Part shown: positions 14,020 to 24,215 of the stretch, piece by piece
Numbering within the stretch: the stretch's first letter is position 1
Layout: each line of letters opens with the position of its first letter
From: Culex pipiens pallens
Taxonomy: Eukaryota > Arthropoda > Insecta > Diptera > Culicidae
Assembly (NCBI RefSeq): GCF_016801865.2
Contig: NC_068939.1
Coordinates: 181,008,034 to 181,072,033 of the forward strand
Reading direction: 5' to 3'
DNA length: 64,000 nt
Position numbers and translations under genes: made by a program
The notes under the pieces: model-generated
Told to the model about the DNA's origin: nothing
The model's database searches: none
The model's input: the letters and a program-made list of their open reading frames with translations, nothing else

Positions 14020-14282
14020 ACTTAGAGTTGTCCCGCCCGTGTGGATCAATCGTACCGCGCACTGGACCCACAATCCAGAGGTTGCTGGTTCGAATCCCGC
14101 GGCGGGCGCTCTAAAATTCTAAGTGTAAATATGGGTATCCGGCGCCGTCGCTCCGTGCCGTACTCAAACACTTAGGAGCCCAGGGCGGCGAAGTCCTTGT
14201 AGTTAAAAGGAAGACACTAGTGGTTGGTACTAGCAATGGTGGCCGACAGCTATAAAGTCAACTTCGTTTTTACTTAGAGTTG
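14020..14282 (+). mobile_element. tRNA-derived SINE with 11-bp target duplication
   Basis: The body 14031-14271 starts with a tRNA-like head: anticodon-stem CTGGA/TCCAG around CCCACAA, and a strong pol III B box GGTTCGAATCC at about 14088. A non-tRNA body of about 160 bp (GGTATCCGGCGCCGTCG..., AAGGAAGACACTAG) follows, ending in a short T run. ACTTAGAGTTG occurs immediately before (14020-14030) and after (14272-14282), a textbook target-site duplication. The cloverleaf is imperfect (no T at position 33), so this is not a functional tRNA gene. It would be transcribed by RNA polymerase III and mobilised by a LINE. Confidence 0.88.
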
Positions 14283-14833
14283 GCCATAACTTGAAAGCGT
14301 TGCCCGACATCAAATTTAATATAAAGTTTGATTGCAAATTTGATTTTACATTTTAAAATAAAATCAAAAAAAGTACTTTTTCCCACGTTTTTCAAAAGCT
14401 ATGATTTTTTTTTTTCAAAAAGTGGCATTTGTCCATCAAAAAATTATATTTTCCAAAAAGGGTTATTTGGCGCAATTATTTTGTTTCTGAAAAGTCGAAT
14501 GCAAAAACAAGTAATTTGTTTAAAGAGTGTCACTTTTTTTCTGGGAAATCTTTAGCAATATCTACAATTTTGCCGAATTCATTCGCAAGAAACAGATTTT
14601 GCATATTTCATATCCTGCCAAAATTGTATGGAGACGCGATGGATGAGCTTATTATGAAAAATGTCTTCTTGAGTCATAGAAAAAGTACACTTAAAGTTTC
14701 AACCAAATAAAAAATACAACAAATAATCGTTGTTCGACCTGCCCGAGAATTGATCTGAAGTAACTGATAAAACTTGTCGTAGAAGGCGTAGATTGCGAAT
14801 TAAAATATTGGTGTCTTGGACAAAGTTGCTTGG
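14283..14833. other. AT-rich DNA, no gene
   Basis: I see no gene or clear repeat. GGTGTCTTGGACAAAGTTGC near 14810 is a motif shared with other repeats in the window (30.16, 37.91 and 63.96 kb). Confidence 0.4.
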
Positions 14834-15869
14834 ATTGGCATTAGAGCGTCCAATTTCCCGGGGTTACAAAATTCCCGGGAAACGGGAAATTTTCAACAAA
14901 TTTCCCGGGAAATTCCGGGAATTCCCGGGAAATTTGCAATTTATCGAAAATTGTTCTGATCCTGGTTTTTGGTTAATATTTTGCAACAAAATAGTATAAA
15001 ATAGCAACTATAATGGTCAAAATAAGTGTTAGCTTTCATTAAATGCCTTGACTGCTTGTAAAAAAACATACAACTTCAAGAAAATATATAAAGTTTCTAA
15101 ATATATAAGCTGTCTTTCAATTCGTTCAAAATATCAAAAAAATAATGATTAATATTTTGTATTGATAAGAAGTAGCTAGGTATATTTTTTTAATCACAGA
15201 GTTTAGAAAGTGAGTAAATGAATTCATGCTCCAAAACGATAAAATTGCCTTTGAATACGTTTCTGTGAGAGAATATGATAAAGAATAAAATTGATAATTT
15301 AGTTGATATGAAAAAAATGCAGCAAATATGTTTTTCATTGCAAAACATTTAAATGAAAAAAAAGAAGAAAATATGTTTTTCATGGCAAATATTTTATCCA
15401 GAACGAATCTTACTGGTTTATTCTCATGAACAAAAAGATAAGCATTGAATATACCCTAAAAATCCGCTAATCACTAGAAATACCATTTTTATGTAATCAC
15501 AACTCAAAGTTTTCAAATGTTTGGAGCGAATAATTGAAATATGTTTGCATTTTTTGGGCACTTTTTATATAATACGAAGAAGTTTTTTAATGATTTTTTA
15601 ATGATTCGGCCTAATAAAAGACTTCGGTTGAAAGAATTTTCATAGAAAAAAAAGTTGTTTAGTAGTTTCAGATTTAAACCTTACGCCCTTGGTAGCTCTA
15701 GTGCTCTATACATTTTTAACTTTTGACTGTAATTTCTCGAACACTTTTAAACAAATTAACCTAATTCTTCTAGCAAAAATCTTCTTAGAGACATTGAATG
15801 ATACCAATTCAATTTTCATCCAATTTGGTCATGGTAAACAGAACGTAAAAAAATCATTTTTGCAATTCC

Positions 15870-16292
15870 GTCGTGAAACTACTTGCTTTTCCTGTCATTT
15901 TTGAACGACGCCTACTTTTCTGTACCAAAATTAACATAATCGAATAGCAACACTTTTCAAAATAAATGCTGAAAAGTTCTACTTTTCAGCACTAAAATGG
16001 GTGCTGAAAAGTTGAACTTTTCAGCACTTGTTTCGAAAAGTAACACTTTTCAAAAAAAATTTTTTGATTTAAACGATTTATTGACAAAATACATGAAAAT
16101 TTGACTTAAAATTTCACTCAATGGGTGTTTTTCGGAATTGCAAAAAATGTTGTATGGAACTCGTTGCAAAACTTGATTTTTTCAGCACTCTTCGTATTTA
16201 TCCAACTCGGTGAACCTCGTTGGATAAATGTCCGACTCGTGCTGAAAAAATCCTCTTTTTGCAACTTGTTGCATAAACTACTATTTTGATCT
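15870..16292 (+). repeat. Dispersed TTTTCAGCAC hairpin repeat, copy 1
   Basis: Contains back-to-back short palindromes: TGCTGAAAAGT with ACTTTTCAGCA (twice) and TTTATCCAAC with GTTGGATAAAT, ending GCAACTTGTTGCATAAACTA. The same order of palindromes is found inverted at 23.80-24.21 kb and degraded at 33.55-33.80 kb. No protein is encoded. The class is unknown. Confidence 0.75.
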
Positions 16293-16293
16293 T

Positions 16294-17256
16294 GCACACT
16301 AAAAAATTCTTAATATTACACTGAACGGAATTTAAGATTCAATGTAAATATGATGGATGTAATTCAAAACCTGACGTAGAATTATGTTTCATTGGATGCT
16401 GAATCACTTTTTCTCATTTGAATCACAATATAAAATATTCAATCAATTATCGTGTAAAATTAATCATTATTTGACTTGATTTTGTGTTCTATTTGATGCA
16501 CATCATTGGAGCGTGTTTTAAGATGTAATTTTATGTTGCACTTAACTGAATATTAAAACAATTTGACCGTTCTCTCTTGAGAGTGCAAGGCAAACGTCAG
16601 CCATCTTCGTGTTCTGCAAATCGGTGCGTGTTGAGTTTTCGTGTTAAAAAAACTGAAACCCCTTGATAATTCGAGGTTTATTCAGTAAAAATATTAAAGT
16701 AAGTACTAATAAACTGCAGCTGCAATGAGAGCTAAACATACATGAATTGCAAAAGGATAACCAAAGCCTGTTTATTTCTATTGCTAGCTGAACGACGATT
16801 CTCCGGAGGTTGCCGAAGGTTAAACGGAAAATATGCCCTTCGTTGGTGCTACGGGATCGGTCCGGCAACCCACTCCACCTAAGCAACAATCAAATTGGCC
16901 GCCGTGAGTGCTTCAAGATCAAGCAGAAGTTGTGTTAAAATATTAACGAAAAACGAAAGATGTGAGTGTGTGTGTGTGTGGTGATAAAAATAAATGTTAC
17001 ATTGACGATGACTAACAAACTTGTTTTCATTTCTAACCTAGAAAAATCACACCAATACCAGCAGGTGGACCACTAAAATTACATCAATATGAAAATTACA
17101 TCAAAGAATATTCAGCTCGTGTAAAATTCAATGCGCCTTCATAGGCTAGAAAGAAACATGTAATTTTCAAATCTGCTGTAATTTTGTAGCAGATATGACG
17201 CTCCAGTTATGTGCATCGAATTAACAGAAAATTACACGATTATTTTTTGGTGTGTA
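16294..17256. mobile_element. Nested inverted-repeat element within the hAT-like element
   Basis: The ends read CACACTAAAAAAT and, inverted, ATTTTTTGGTGTG, and the interior has many TGTAATTT/AAATTACA words near both ends. The middle (about 16570-16960) is different: richer in GC, without repeats I can see, and containing a GT microsatellite near 16965. It may be a captured genomic segment. No long open frame was seen. Confidence 0.45.
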
Positions 17257-17900
17257 GTTGTGAATGCTTCAGAAATTAATATCATCTGAAATAAATCTTG
17301 ACGTGAAACTTTCAGACGAACTGGTTAGTTTTGTAAGAACAGTTAATTGAATTTAATAAAATTAAATTTAGTTCTTTCATTATTTTTTTTTGTATGTTTC
17401 AAAAATGTACCAAAATATAAAGAAAATATATACTTCCGCTTGAATTTCGGGAATTCCCGGGAAATTTAGAAGTTTCCCGGGAAACGGGAAATATTTTTTT
17501 CCGGGAAATCCCGGGAATTCCCGGGATTTTTTTTTCCCGGGACGGGAAATTGGACGCTCTAATTGGCATGCTTATCAACATTTTAGAAGAAAAAAAAATC
17601 CCAAAAAATATTCCCAGAAAGTTACATTTTCTAAAACGCTCTATTCGTTAATCAGTAATCGTCCTAATTTTCAACCAAGCTAAAAATTATCAATTGAATT
17701 TGGACCACTGTGCACGGTGTGAAAAATGATGCAGTTCACTTTTTGTACATGGGCAATATTCGATTTAAAATATCATATTTTCGCCAAAAACGGGCAAAAA
17801 AATACTAAGAGAATTTAACAAATCAAAATTTCACACCGAGGCCATCGTTTTGTTTGTGATTGAATTTTTAATGCAAAACATACTGTTAGTGTACCCTTAC

Positions 17901-17961
17901 CAAACAAATTACGCCCGAAGACAAACAGCACTGGCACTATTGACCAACGGATCAATACCAT
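17901..17961 (-). CDS. Candidate signal-peptide exon of the serine protease gene
   Basis: On -, an ATG in good insect context (AAAATGG) at 17961 opens a hydrophobic leader of 20 codons plus one base and meets a strong donor, G|GTAAGG (intron from 17900). The leftover G joins the first two bases of the protease exon at 7673 to make GTC, keeping frame. The joined leader ends FVHA followed by ET, a normal signal-peptidase site 12 residues before IVGG. That protease exon otherwise lacks a start and a leader. The implied intron is 10,227 bp and contains the satellite, the SINE and the hAT-like element. A TATA box and initiator lie just upstream. The link is inference; alternatively this is the leader of a lost paralogue. 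Confidence 0.65.
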
Positions 17962-18029
17962 TTTACGTAATATTGACTTTTCTTCCTGTGCAAGGCTACA
18001 AATAGACCACAACCGCGCGCCTGATTTTC

Positions 18030-18071
18030 CACTGAACTGGCCATCCCGTCCCGGATGTGGTCCTATTTATA
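18030..18071 (-). promoter_or_regulatory. TATA box and initiator for the protease gene
   Basis: On -, TATAAATAG occupies 18071-18063 and an arthropod initiator TCAGTG lies at 18035-18030, about 70 bases before the candidate start codon. The TATA-to-initiator spacing (38) is somewhat longer than the usual 30 or so. The combination upstream of a leader exon supports a real promoter. Confidence 0.55.
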
Positions 18072-19120
18072 AGCTAGAACGGTCCTGAACTTGGTAGGCC
18101 TTGGCCTAACAACAAAACTAGTAATGCACTCGTGCAGAGCCAACTGTAATCTGCCCCAATGCTAAATTATTAACCGGTGACCGGTTGACCCGCACCATTT
18201 CTTCGCGGCGACCGACCGAGTTAGGAACCAGTTGGGTGGGACACCCCGTCGTCGTCGGAGCGGTGCGGTGCATCTGCAACCCAACCCAACTCTCACTATT
18301 TCACCTTGCTGCCGAGACTAGGCTCTAATAACAGCGGCTCTAGCGTTTGCACTGCCGTGGAAATAGGAGAAAATCGCGAAGAAAATCATCTCCCGGCGCG
18401 CGTGGAAATCTTGTGCGCCTCCCACGTGGCATGGACCTTTGGTGATGGCGTGAGGCGTAAAACCGCACCAGACATGTGGGGCCACCACAAGCTCGCCGGT
18501 GGGGGGTGCCGCGCCCACCACGGATTAACCTGCTACTTAGAGAGGCGGCTTTGGTGGTGGCCTCCTGCCGGCCATGGCCTGCTGCTACTGGGGGACGATT
18601 TACGAAATCTCGAGAAAAAGACGACCCGCAAATCCTCCCCTCGGTGCTTGGAGCCGGGCTGGCCGTGGTGGGGATAATCCCCAAATCCCCAAACGGGGGA
18701 ATAATCGTTGGAACCCCTCTTTTTTTAATTTTGGATGAGCGCGAAAAAAAAAACACTCATCCAAATCGCAGAGTTTCGGGGGCACGTGCAGCTCACACCT
18801 CGGCACGGTTTCAGTTTTCTACATTTTCTTCAAAAATTTCACCGTGCTTCACAGGGTCGGATGATCCGCAGGGGAGGTTGTTGTAGTAAACGATAGCGCA
18901 CCAACGACCAACCATCGGAGAAGGCCTTGAGAGTTCTTCTGCTTGCCGGTTTATGCCACCGCGACGACGCGATTGCGTGGGCGTTTGTTTGGGTGCGATG
19001 GAGGAACACGTGCGAAGGTGTGCTCGACGAGCCGGGGCAAGGTCGAACCAAGTTGGCTGTGGTGGTGGGAGTTGGGCGTGGGAACATGAGTATGGGGAGC
19101 AATCATGAAAACGAAACATA
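18072..19120. promoter_or_regulatory. GC-rich island upstream of the protease promoter
   Basis: This unique-looking, CpG-containing block of about 1 kb sits directly upstream of the candidate - strand promoter. It carries the palindrome AACCGGTGACCGGTT (18172-18186), two inverted Grainyhead-type AACCGGT sites, and GATA words (for example GGGATAATCC near 18672). A hairpin with arms TTTGGATGAGCGC/CACTCATCCAAA spans about 18729-18768. Open frames are present on both strands but show no known domain. The regulatory role is inference. Confidence 0.4.
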
Positions 19121-19258
19121 AAGAATTTTAAAACATTGATGCTAAATATTAAAAAAAATAAGTATTCAATGTCTTCAAAAACAATGACTTCAATAACAAG
19201 GTTGTTAATCGATAAAATTATCGTCGGTAAAGAAGTACTAAACTAACAGGTTATCGTT
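19121..19258. other. AT-rich spacer
   Basis: No feature recognised before the heptamer satellite begins. Confidence 0.4.
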
Positions 19259-20439
19259 ATAAATACAAATTACAAATTACAAATTACAAATTACAAATTA
19301 CAAATTACAAATTACAAATTACAAATTACAAATTACAAATTACAAATTACTAATTACAAATTACAAATAACAAATTTCAAATTACAAATTACAAATTACA
19401 AATTACAAATTACAAATTACAAATAACAAATAACAAATTACAAATTACAAATTACAAATGACAAATTACAACTTACAACTTACAAATTACAAATTACAAA
19501 TTACAAATTACAAATTACAAATTACAAATTACAAATTACAAATTACAAATTACAAATTACAAATTACAAATTACAAATTACAAATTAAAAATTACAAATT
19601 ACACATTACAAATTACAAATTACAAATTACAAATTACAAATTACAAATTACAAATTACAAATTACAAATTACAAATTACAAATTACAAATTACAAATTAA
19701 AAATTACAAATTACAAATTACAAATTACAAATTACAAATTACAAATTACAAATTACAAATTAAAAATTACAAATTACAAATTACAAATTACAAATTACAA
19801 ATTACAAATTACAAATTACAAATTACAAATTACAAATTACAAATTACAAATTACAAATTACAAATTACAAATTACAAATTACAAATTACAAATTACAAAT
19901 TACAAATTACAAATTACAAATTACAAATTACAAATTACAAATTACAAATTACAAATCACAAATTACAAATTACAAATTACAAATTACAAATTACAAATTA
20001 CAAATTACAAATTACAAATTACAAATTACAAATTACAAATTACAAATTACAAATTACAAATTACAAATTACAAATTACAAATTACAAATTACAAATTACA
20101 AATTACAAATTACAAATTACAAATTACAAATTACAAATTACAAATTACAAATTACAAATTACAAATTACAAATTACAAATTACAAATTACAAATTACAAA
20201 TTACAAATTACAAATTACAAATTACAAATTACAAATTACAAATTACAAATTACAAATTACAAATTACAAATTACAAATTACAAATTACAAATTACAAATT
20301 ACAAATTACAAATTACAAATTACAAATTACAAATTACAAATTACAAATTACAAATTACAAATTACAAATTACAAATTACAAATTACAAATTACAAATTAC
20401 AAATTACAAATTACAAATTACAAATTACAAATTACAAAT
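19259..20439. repeat. Heptanucleotide satellite (AAATTAC)n
   Basis: About 168 copies of a 7-bp unit run uninterrupted except for rare single-base variants clustered in the left 500 bp (AAATAAC, AAATTTC, AAATTAA). The right half is almost perfectly homogeneous. It abuts a SINE at 20440 and resumes at about 21577-21677, so the SINE and the following GC-rich inverted repeat sit inside the satellite. Confidence 0.97.
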
Positions 20440-20768
20440 GCCGGGACCGTGGTGTAGGGGTAAGCGTGATTGCCTCTCACCCAGTCAGCCTGGGTTCGAT
20501 CCCAGACGGTCCCGGTGGCATTTTTCGAGACGAGATTTGTCTGATCACGCCTTCCGTCGGACGGGAAGTAAATGTTGGCCCCGGACTAATCTTAAAAGGT
20601 TAGGTCGTTAGCTCAGTCCAGGTGTAGGAGTCGTCTCCCTGGGTCCTATCTCGGTGGAGTCGCTGGTAGGCAGTTGGACTAACAATCCAAAAGTCGTCAG
20701 TTCGAATCCCGGGGTGGATGGAAGCTAAGGTGTAAAAGAGGTTTGCAATTGCCTCAACAATCAAGCCT
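20440..20768 (+). mobile_element. Composite SINE with two tRNA-like domains
   Basis: The first domain (20443-20513) has a perfect 7-bp acceptor-type stem GGGACCG/CGGTCCC, a D-arm-like TGGTGTAGGGGTAAGC, CTCTCAC in the anticodon region as in tRNA-Glu, and a B box GGTTCGATCCC, though its T loop is one base short. After about 130 bp of unrelated body, a second tRNA-like segment (about 20647-20720) shows anticodon stem TTGGA/TCCAA around CTAACAA and a B box AGTTCGAATCCCG. Two pol III promoters in one short element suggest a dimeric SINE. The 3' end is uncertain and no target duplication can be judged because it sits in satellite DNA. Confidence 0.65.
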
Positions 20769-20887
20769 TTGGACCAAGCTTCCCTGCACCGTGCGGTACA
20801 CGCGGTACACTTGCACCTCGGGTTTGCTTTGCGCCTGCTTTGTTCGGTTTACACCCGTACCCGACTCACACGAACCGAGGGTATTTT

Positions 20888-21157
20888 GGTTCATCGTACC
20901 AGTGCACCACGACACTCTCGGTTTGCCGCGTCGGTTTTGTGTCTGGCACTCACCCATGGCATGAACCCGGTGTATTAGCCAAGGTGCTTCACTCGTTACG
21001 AGCCGAGGTACGTGCCGTGGTATGCGCTGGCGGTACAAAACGGGTTCAATACCACGACACGTACCACGGCACGCTGGGTTCATGCCATGGGTGAGTGCCA
21101 GACACAAAACCGATGGGGCGAGCCGAGAGTGTCGTGGTGCGCTGGTACGATGTACCA
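20888..21157. repeat. GC-rich inverted repeat with nested palindrome
   Basis: An 85-88 bp arm from 20888 to 20973 is repeated inverted at 21070-21157 with about 90 percent identity. Both carry CATGCCATGGGTGAGTGCCA or its complement. The spacer has its own inverted pair GGTACGTGCCGTGGTAT / ATACCACGACACGTACC, so the whole could fold as a nested hairpin. Open frames across it are mirror artefacts. It may be a MITE whose outer ends I cannot define. Confidence 0.7.
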
Positions 21158-21576
21158 AGATACCAATACAAAAATGGGTTCAGGCACGTACCGAAGCTAG
21201 AAAACCAAACCCGCGGTGTGCGTTGGCACTGGCGCATGGGAAGCTTGCTTTGGACACCTAGGGGAACTATACCCTTTCTCAGCCTATTTCTATTATCGGC
21301 CTATCAGCACTTTGATCATGAATTACAGCTTATATAAAGTGTTTTTGACTGTTCCAAAGTAATAAATAGCTCAAATAAAAGTGAGCAAGCAACTCTCCAT
21401 TGTTGAAACATCTGAAAATGTTGATTTAATAGCAGAAACGGCAAAACTGATGAGAATTGGTCGAACGGCTTAGTGTGATTAAAATGGGTATATTTCCCCT
21501 AGTTTCGAGTAGGAATCTCGCAATCGAGAACGCCAAGGCAATGCTGTAGAGCGAATAATTTGATTTTGATTTTGAA
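21158..21576. other. Gene-free spacer
   Basis: No gene recognised. Sequence composition returns from GC-rich to AT-rich. Confidence 0.35.
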
Positions 21577-21677
21577 ATTACAAATTACAAATTACAAATT
21601 ACAAATTACAAATTACAAATTACAAATTACAAATTACAAATTACAAATTACAAATTAAAAATTACAAATTACAAAAA
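21577..21677. repeat. Second (AAATTAC)n heptamer block
   Basis: About 14 units identical to the 19.26-20.44 kb satellite. It is probably the continuation of that array, separated by the inserted SINE and GC-rich DNA. Confidence 0.9.
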
Positions 21678-22262
21678 ATACCTTTTTTTTAAATAACTCA
21701 AATTTTATAATGAGTATCACTTCTTAGAGTTTTTTTTTCTTGAAGAATCACCAAATTATCAATTTTTTTTCAAACAAATCGAAGTTTTGTATCCTTTTTC
21801 ACTTTATAAGAGTTTTGTTCTGTAAGAAACACAAATTATCTCAAAATTTAGTATGTTTCGAAATACTAATTTACAAAATTTCACTTCGTTTGATACCCAT
21901 ATAAAAATCATAAAAAATTAGTATTCTCGGAAAAATACAGTTTTTTGTGAAATTGAAGTACTTAACAAAAAATATCTCAATTAAAGTGAAAAGGCTTACA
22001 AAATTTCTCTTCGTTTAATACTCATAATGCGGACTATGAAAATTTTAGCATTTGCGAAGAAGTACGGAATTTTGTGATAATTTTAGTATTTTATTTTTAT
22101 TTTAGAATGTTACAAAGGTCGAAGGACCGAAATTTTGAACAATTAACACAAAAAATGTATAAAGTCCAGACTCGACTATCTGAAGTTCGGTTATCCGAAG
22201 GTTTCTTAGGAATTTGAAATAATTATTTATTATAACTGGGTAATTCTCCGCCAACTCACACA
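21678..22262. repeat. AT-rich DNA with remnant MITE terminus
   Basis: Mostly AT-rich sequence without a gene. At 22166-22205 AGTCCAGACTCGACTAT followed by GGTTATCCGAAGG matches the terminus of the complete element at 34212-34641, so this is a broken copy of that family. Confidence 0.5.
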
Positions 22263-22263
22263 G

Positions 22264-23178
22264 CAGTTGCCCCGACCCCTCTTCGATTTGCGTGAAACTT
22301 TGTCCAAAGGGGTAACTTTTGTCCCTGATCACGAATCCGAGGTCCGTTTTTTGATATCTCGTGACGGAGGGGCGGTACGACCCCTTCCATTTTTGAACAT
22401 GCGAAAAAAGAGGTGTTTTTCAATAATTTGCAGCCTGAAACGGTGATGAGATAGAAATTTGGTGTCAAAGGGACTTTTATGTAAAATAAGACGCCCGATT
22501 TGATGGCGTACTCAGAATTCCGAAAAAAACGTATCCGAAAAAAACGACGAAACAAAGAGAAACGCAAAAAGTAACTTTTTCAAAACTTTTTTTCGTAAAT
22601 TCGCGATAACTCGTGATGTTTATAAGCAAACCCCTTATGTCTATATATCAAAATTTTTGTAATTTTCTGTTCTACAACTTTGTACAACATTGTTACACTC
22701 TAAAAAATAACCCTGCAAAGTTAGAAAAAACATGAAATTTTAAAATGAAAAATTTTGTTCTAAATGAAAAAATGACCCTTCTGGGTCAATGTAGATTCGA
22801 AAAGTACATTAAATTTCCCATAAAATGACATGTTCCAAAATTTTTTACAGTCAAGTAACGGAAAATGGGAGAGTTTTTAAAACTTTTTTAGTGTTTTTTT
22901 CGATGAAAAATACGTTTTTTCGGAATTCTGAGTACGCCATCAAATCGGGCGTCTTATTTTACATAAAAGTCCCTTTGACACCAAATTTCTATCTCATCAC
23001 CGTTTCAGGCTGCAAATTATTGAAAAACACCTCTTTTTTCGCATGTTCAAAAATGGAAGGGGTCGTACCGCCTCTCCGTCACAAGATATCAAAAAACGGA
23101 CCTCGGATTCGTGATCAGGGACAAAAGTTACCCCTTAGGACAAAGTTTCATGCAAATCGAAGAGGGGTCGGGACAACT
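22264..23178. mobile_element. Long inverted-repeat (foldback-type) element
   Basis: A 270-bp arm (22264-22533) is repeated inverted at 22911-23178 with roughly 95 percent identity, around a 377-bp AT-rich loop. Each arm carries a mirror-image open frame of about 80 residues (GVLFYIKVPLTP... motif), which exists simply because the same DNA is present twice. No transposase is seen. Terminal ends are hard to fix and no target duplication was found. Confidence 0.75.
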
Positions 23179-23799
23179 TTTCCCGATTTACTATTATTAA
23201 TTTTGATCGAGTCATGGGCAAAACATTTATTTTCTTGTGTTTTTTTTTTATTTTTTCTCTTTTTACATAAAATTTGAGGTCTGCTCTGTCAAATTTGAAT
23301 GATTTATTAGTTATGATTAGTAATCAATGATTACCTGTTACTTTACCAAATGCATTTTTTTAACATTTCATCATCGCCATTTTCGTCAATGCAAAATTTA
23401 CAAGTCATGTCATGTCATGTAATTTTTGAGGCCATATTTCGGATTATCAAGTCTAGAATGCCTTCTCGAAAACGTGCAAATTTTCAAAATTTTCATTTGG
23501 GTTCGATGAAAAGAATTGTTTAAAATTTACTGTATTACAGTTTTAATGTAAAATAATCAAATACTATGTGGGCGAATGATATTTTGTAAACATTTTCAAT
23601 TTATTATTATTTTTTGTGATAAATACTCAAATATTCACAAAATACCGTTTTTTTTTTTGAAAAATATGGGTTTCAAAGGACGCCAAACCTTGAATAGATT
23701 TTCACTTTGTAAAAAAATTAGTGTAAAATATTTAAACTTTTACAATATGCTGTAATTCTTGTAAAAATAGTATTTAATGCTAAAAATGATAATATTGTG
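23179..23799. other. AT-rich DNA, no gene
   Basis: No gene recognised. A short CATGT tandem (about 23405-23422) is the only pattern noted. Confidence 0.4.
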
Positions 23800-24215
23800 A
23801 AATAGTAGTTTATGCAACAAGTTGCGAAAGAAGATTTTTTCAGCTCGAGTTGTACATTTATCCAACGAGGTTTACCGAGTTGGATAAATACGACGAGTGC
23901 TGAAAAAATCAAGTTTTGCAACGAGTTGCTTACAATATTTTTTGCAATTCCGAAAAACGCTTCTTGAATGGAATTTTATGTCAAACATTCATGTGTTTAG
24001 TAAATTCACCGTTCAAAACAAAAAAATATTTCAAAATGTTACTTTTCGATATTAGTGTTGAAAAGTTCAACTTTTCAGCACCCATTTCAGTGCTGAAAAG
24101 TAGAACTTTTCAGCACTGGTATTGAAAGGTATTAATTTTCCTTTCTGTTATTTATTGTAGGGAAAAGTAGGCCGTTTCGTTTCTCCAGAAGGACAGGAAA
24201 AGTTGACAGTTTTAC
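23800..24215 (-). repeat. Dispersed TTTTCAGCAC hairpin repeat, copy 2
   Basis: Inverted relative to copy 1 (15.87-16.29 kb). It shows the same sequence of short palindromes, beginning TAGTTTATGCAACAAGTTGC and containing TTTATCCAACGAGG and two TGCTGAAAAGT palindromes. It encodes no protein I recognise. Confidence 0.75.

Larger units (their letters stand above)
14842..17561. mobile_element. Non-autonomous hAT-like DNA transposon
   Basis: Terminal inverted repeats begin TAGAGCGTCCAATTTCCCG at both ends (19 bp perfect). ATTGGCAT is duplicated directly outside (14834-14841 and 17562-17569). An 8-bp duplication with a TAGAG-type terminus is the hallmark of the hAT superfamily. The subterminal 100 bp at each end are packed with CCCGGGAA words in both orientations, likely transposase-binding clusters (inference). 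The 2.7-kb interior contains no transposase frame. It holds other repeats instead: the TTTTCAGCAC family at about 15870-16290 and a nested element at about 16294-17255. Confidence 0.85.

Noticed and set aside
19259..20439. CRISPR-like or other spaced repeat array
   Set aside because: The unit is a simple 7-bp tandem repeat with no spacers, in a eukaryotic context.
22825..23277. 150-residue protein on + and its partner on -
   Set aside because: Each frame is the mirror of the other in the arms of an inverted repeat; no independent coding evidence.
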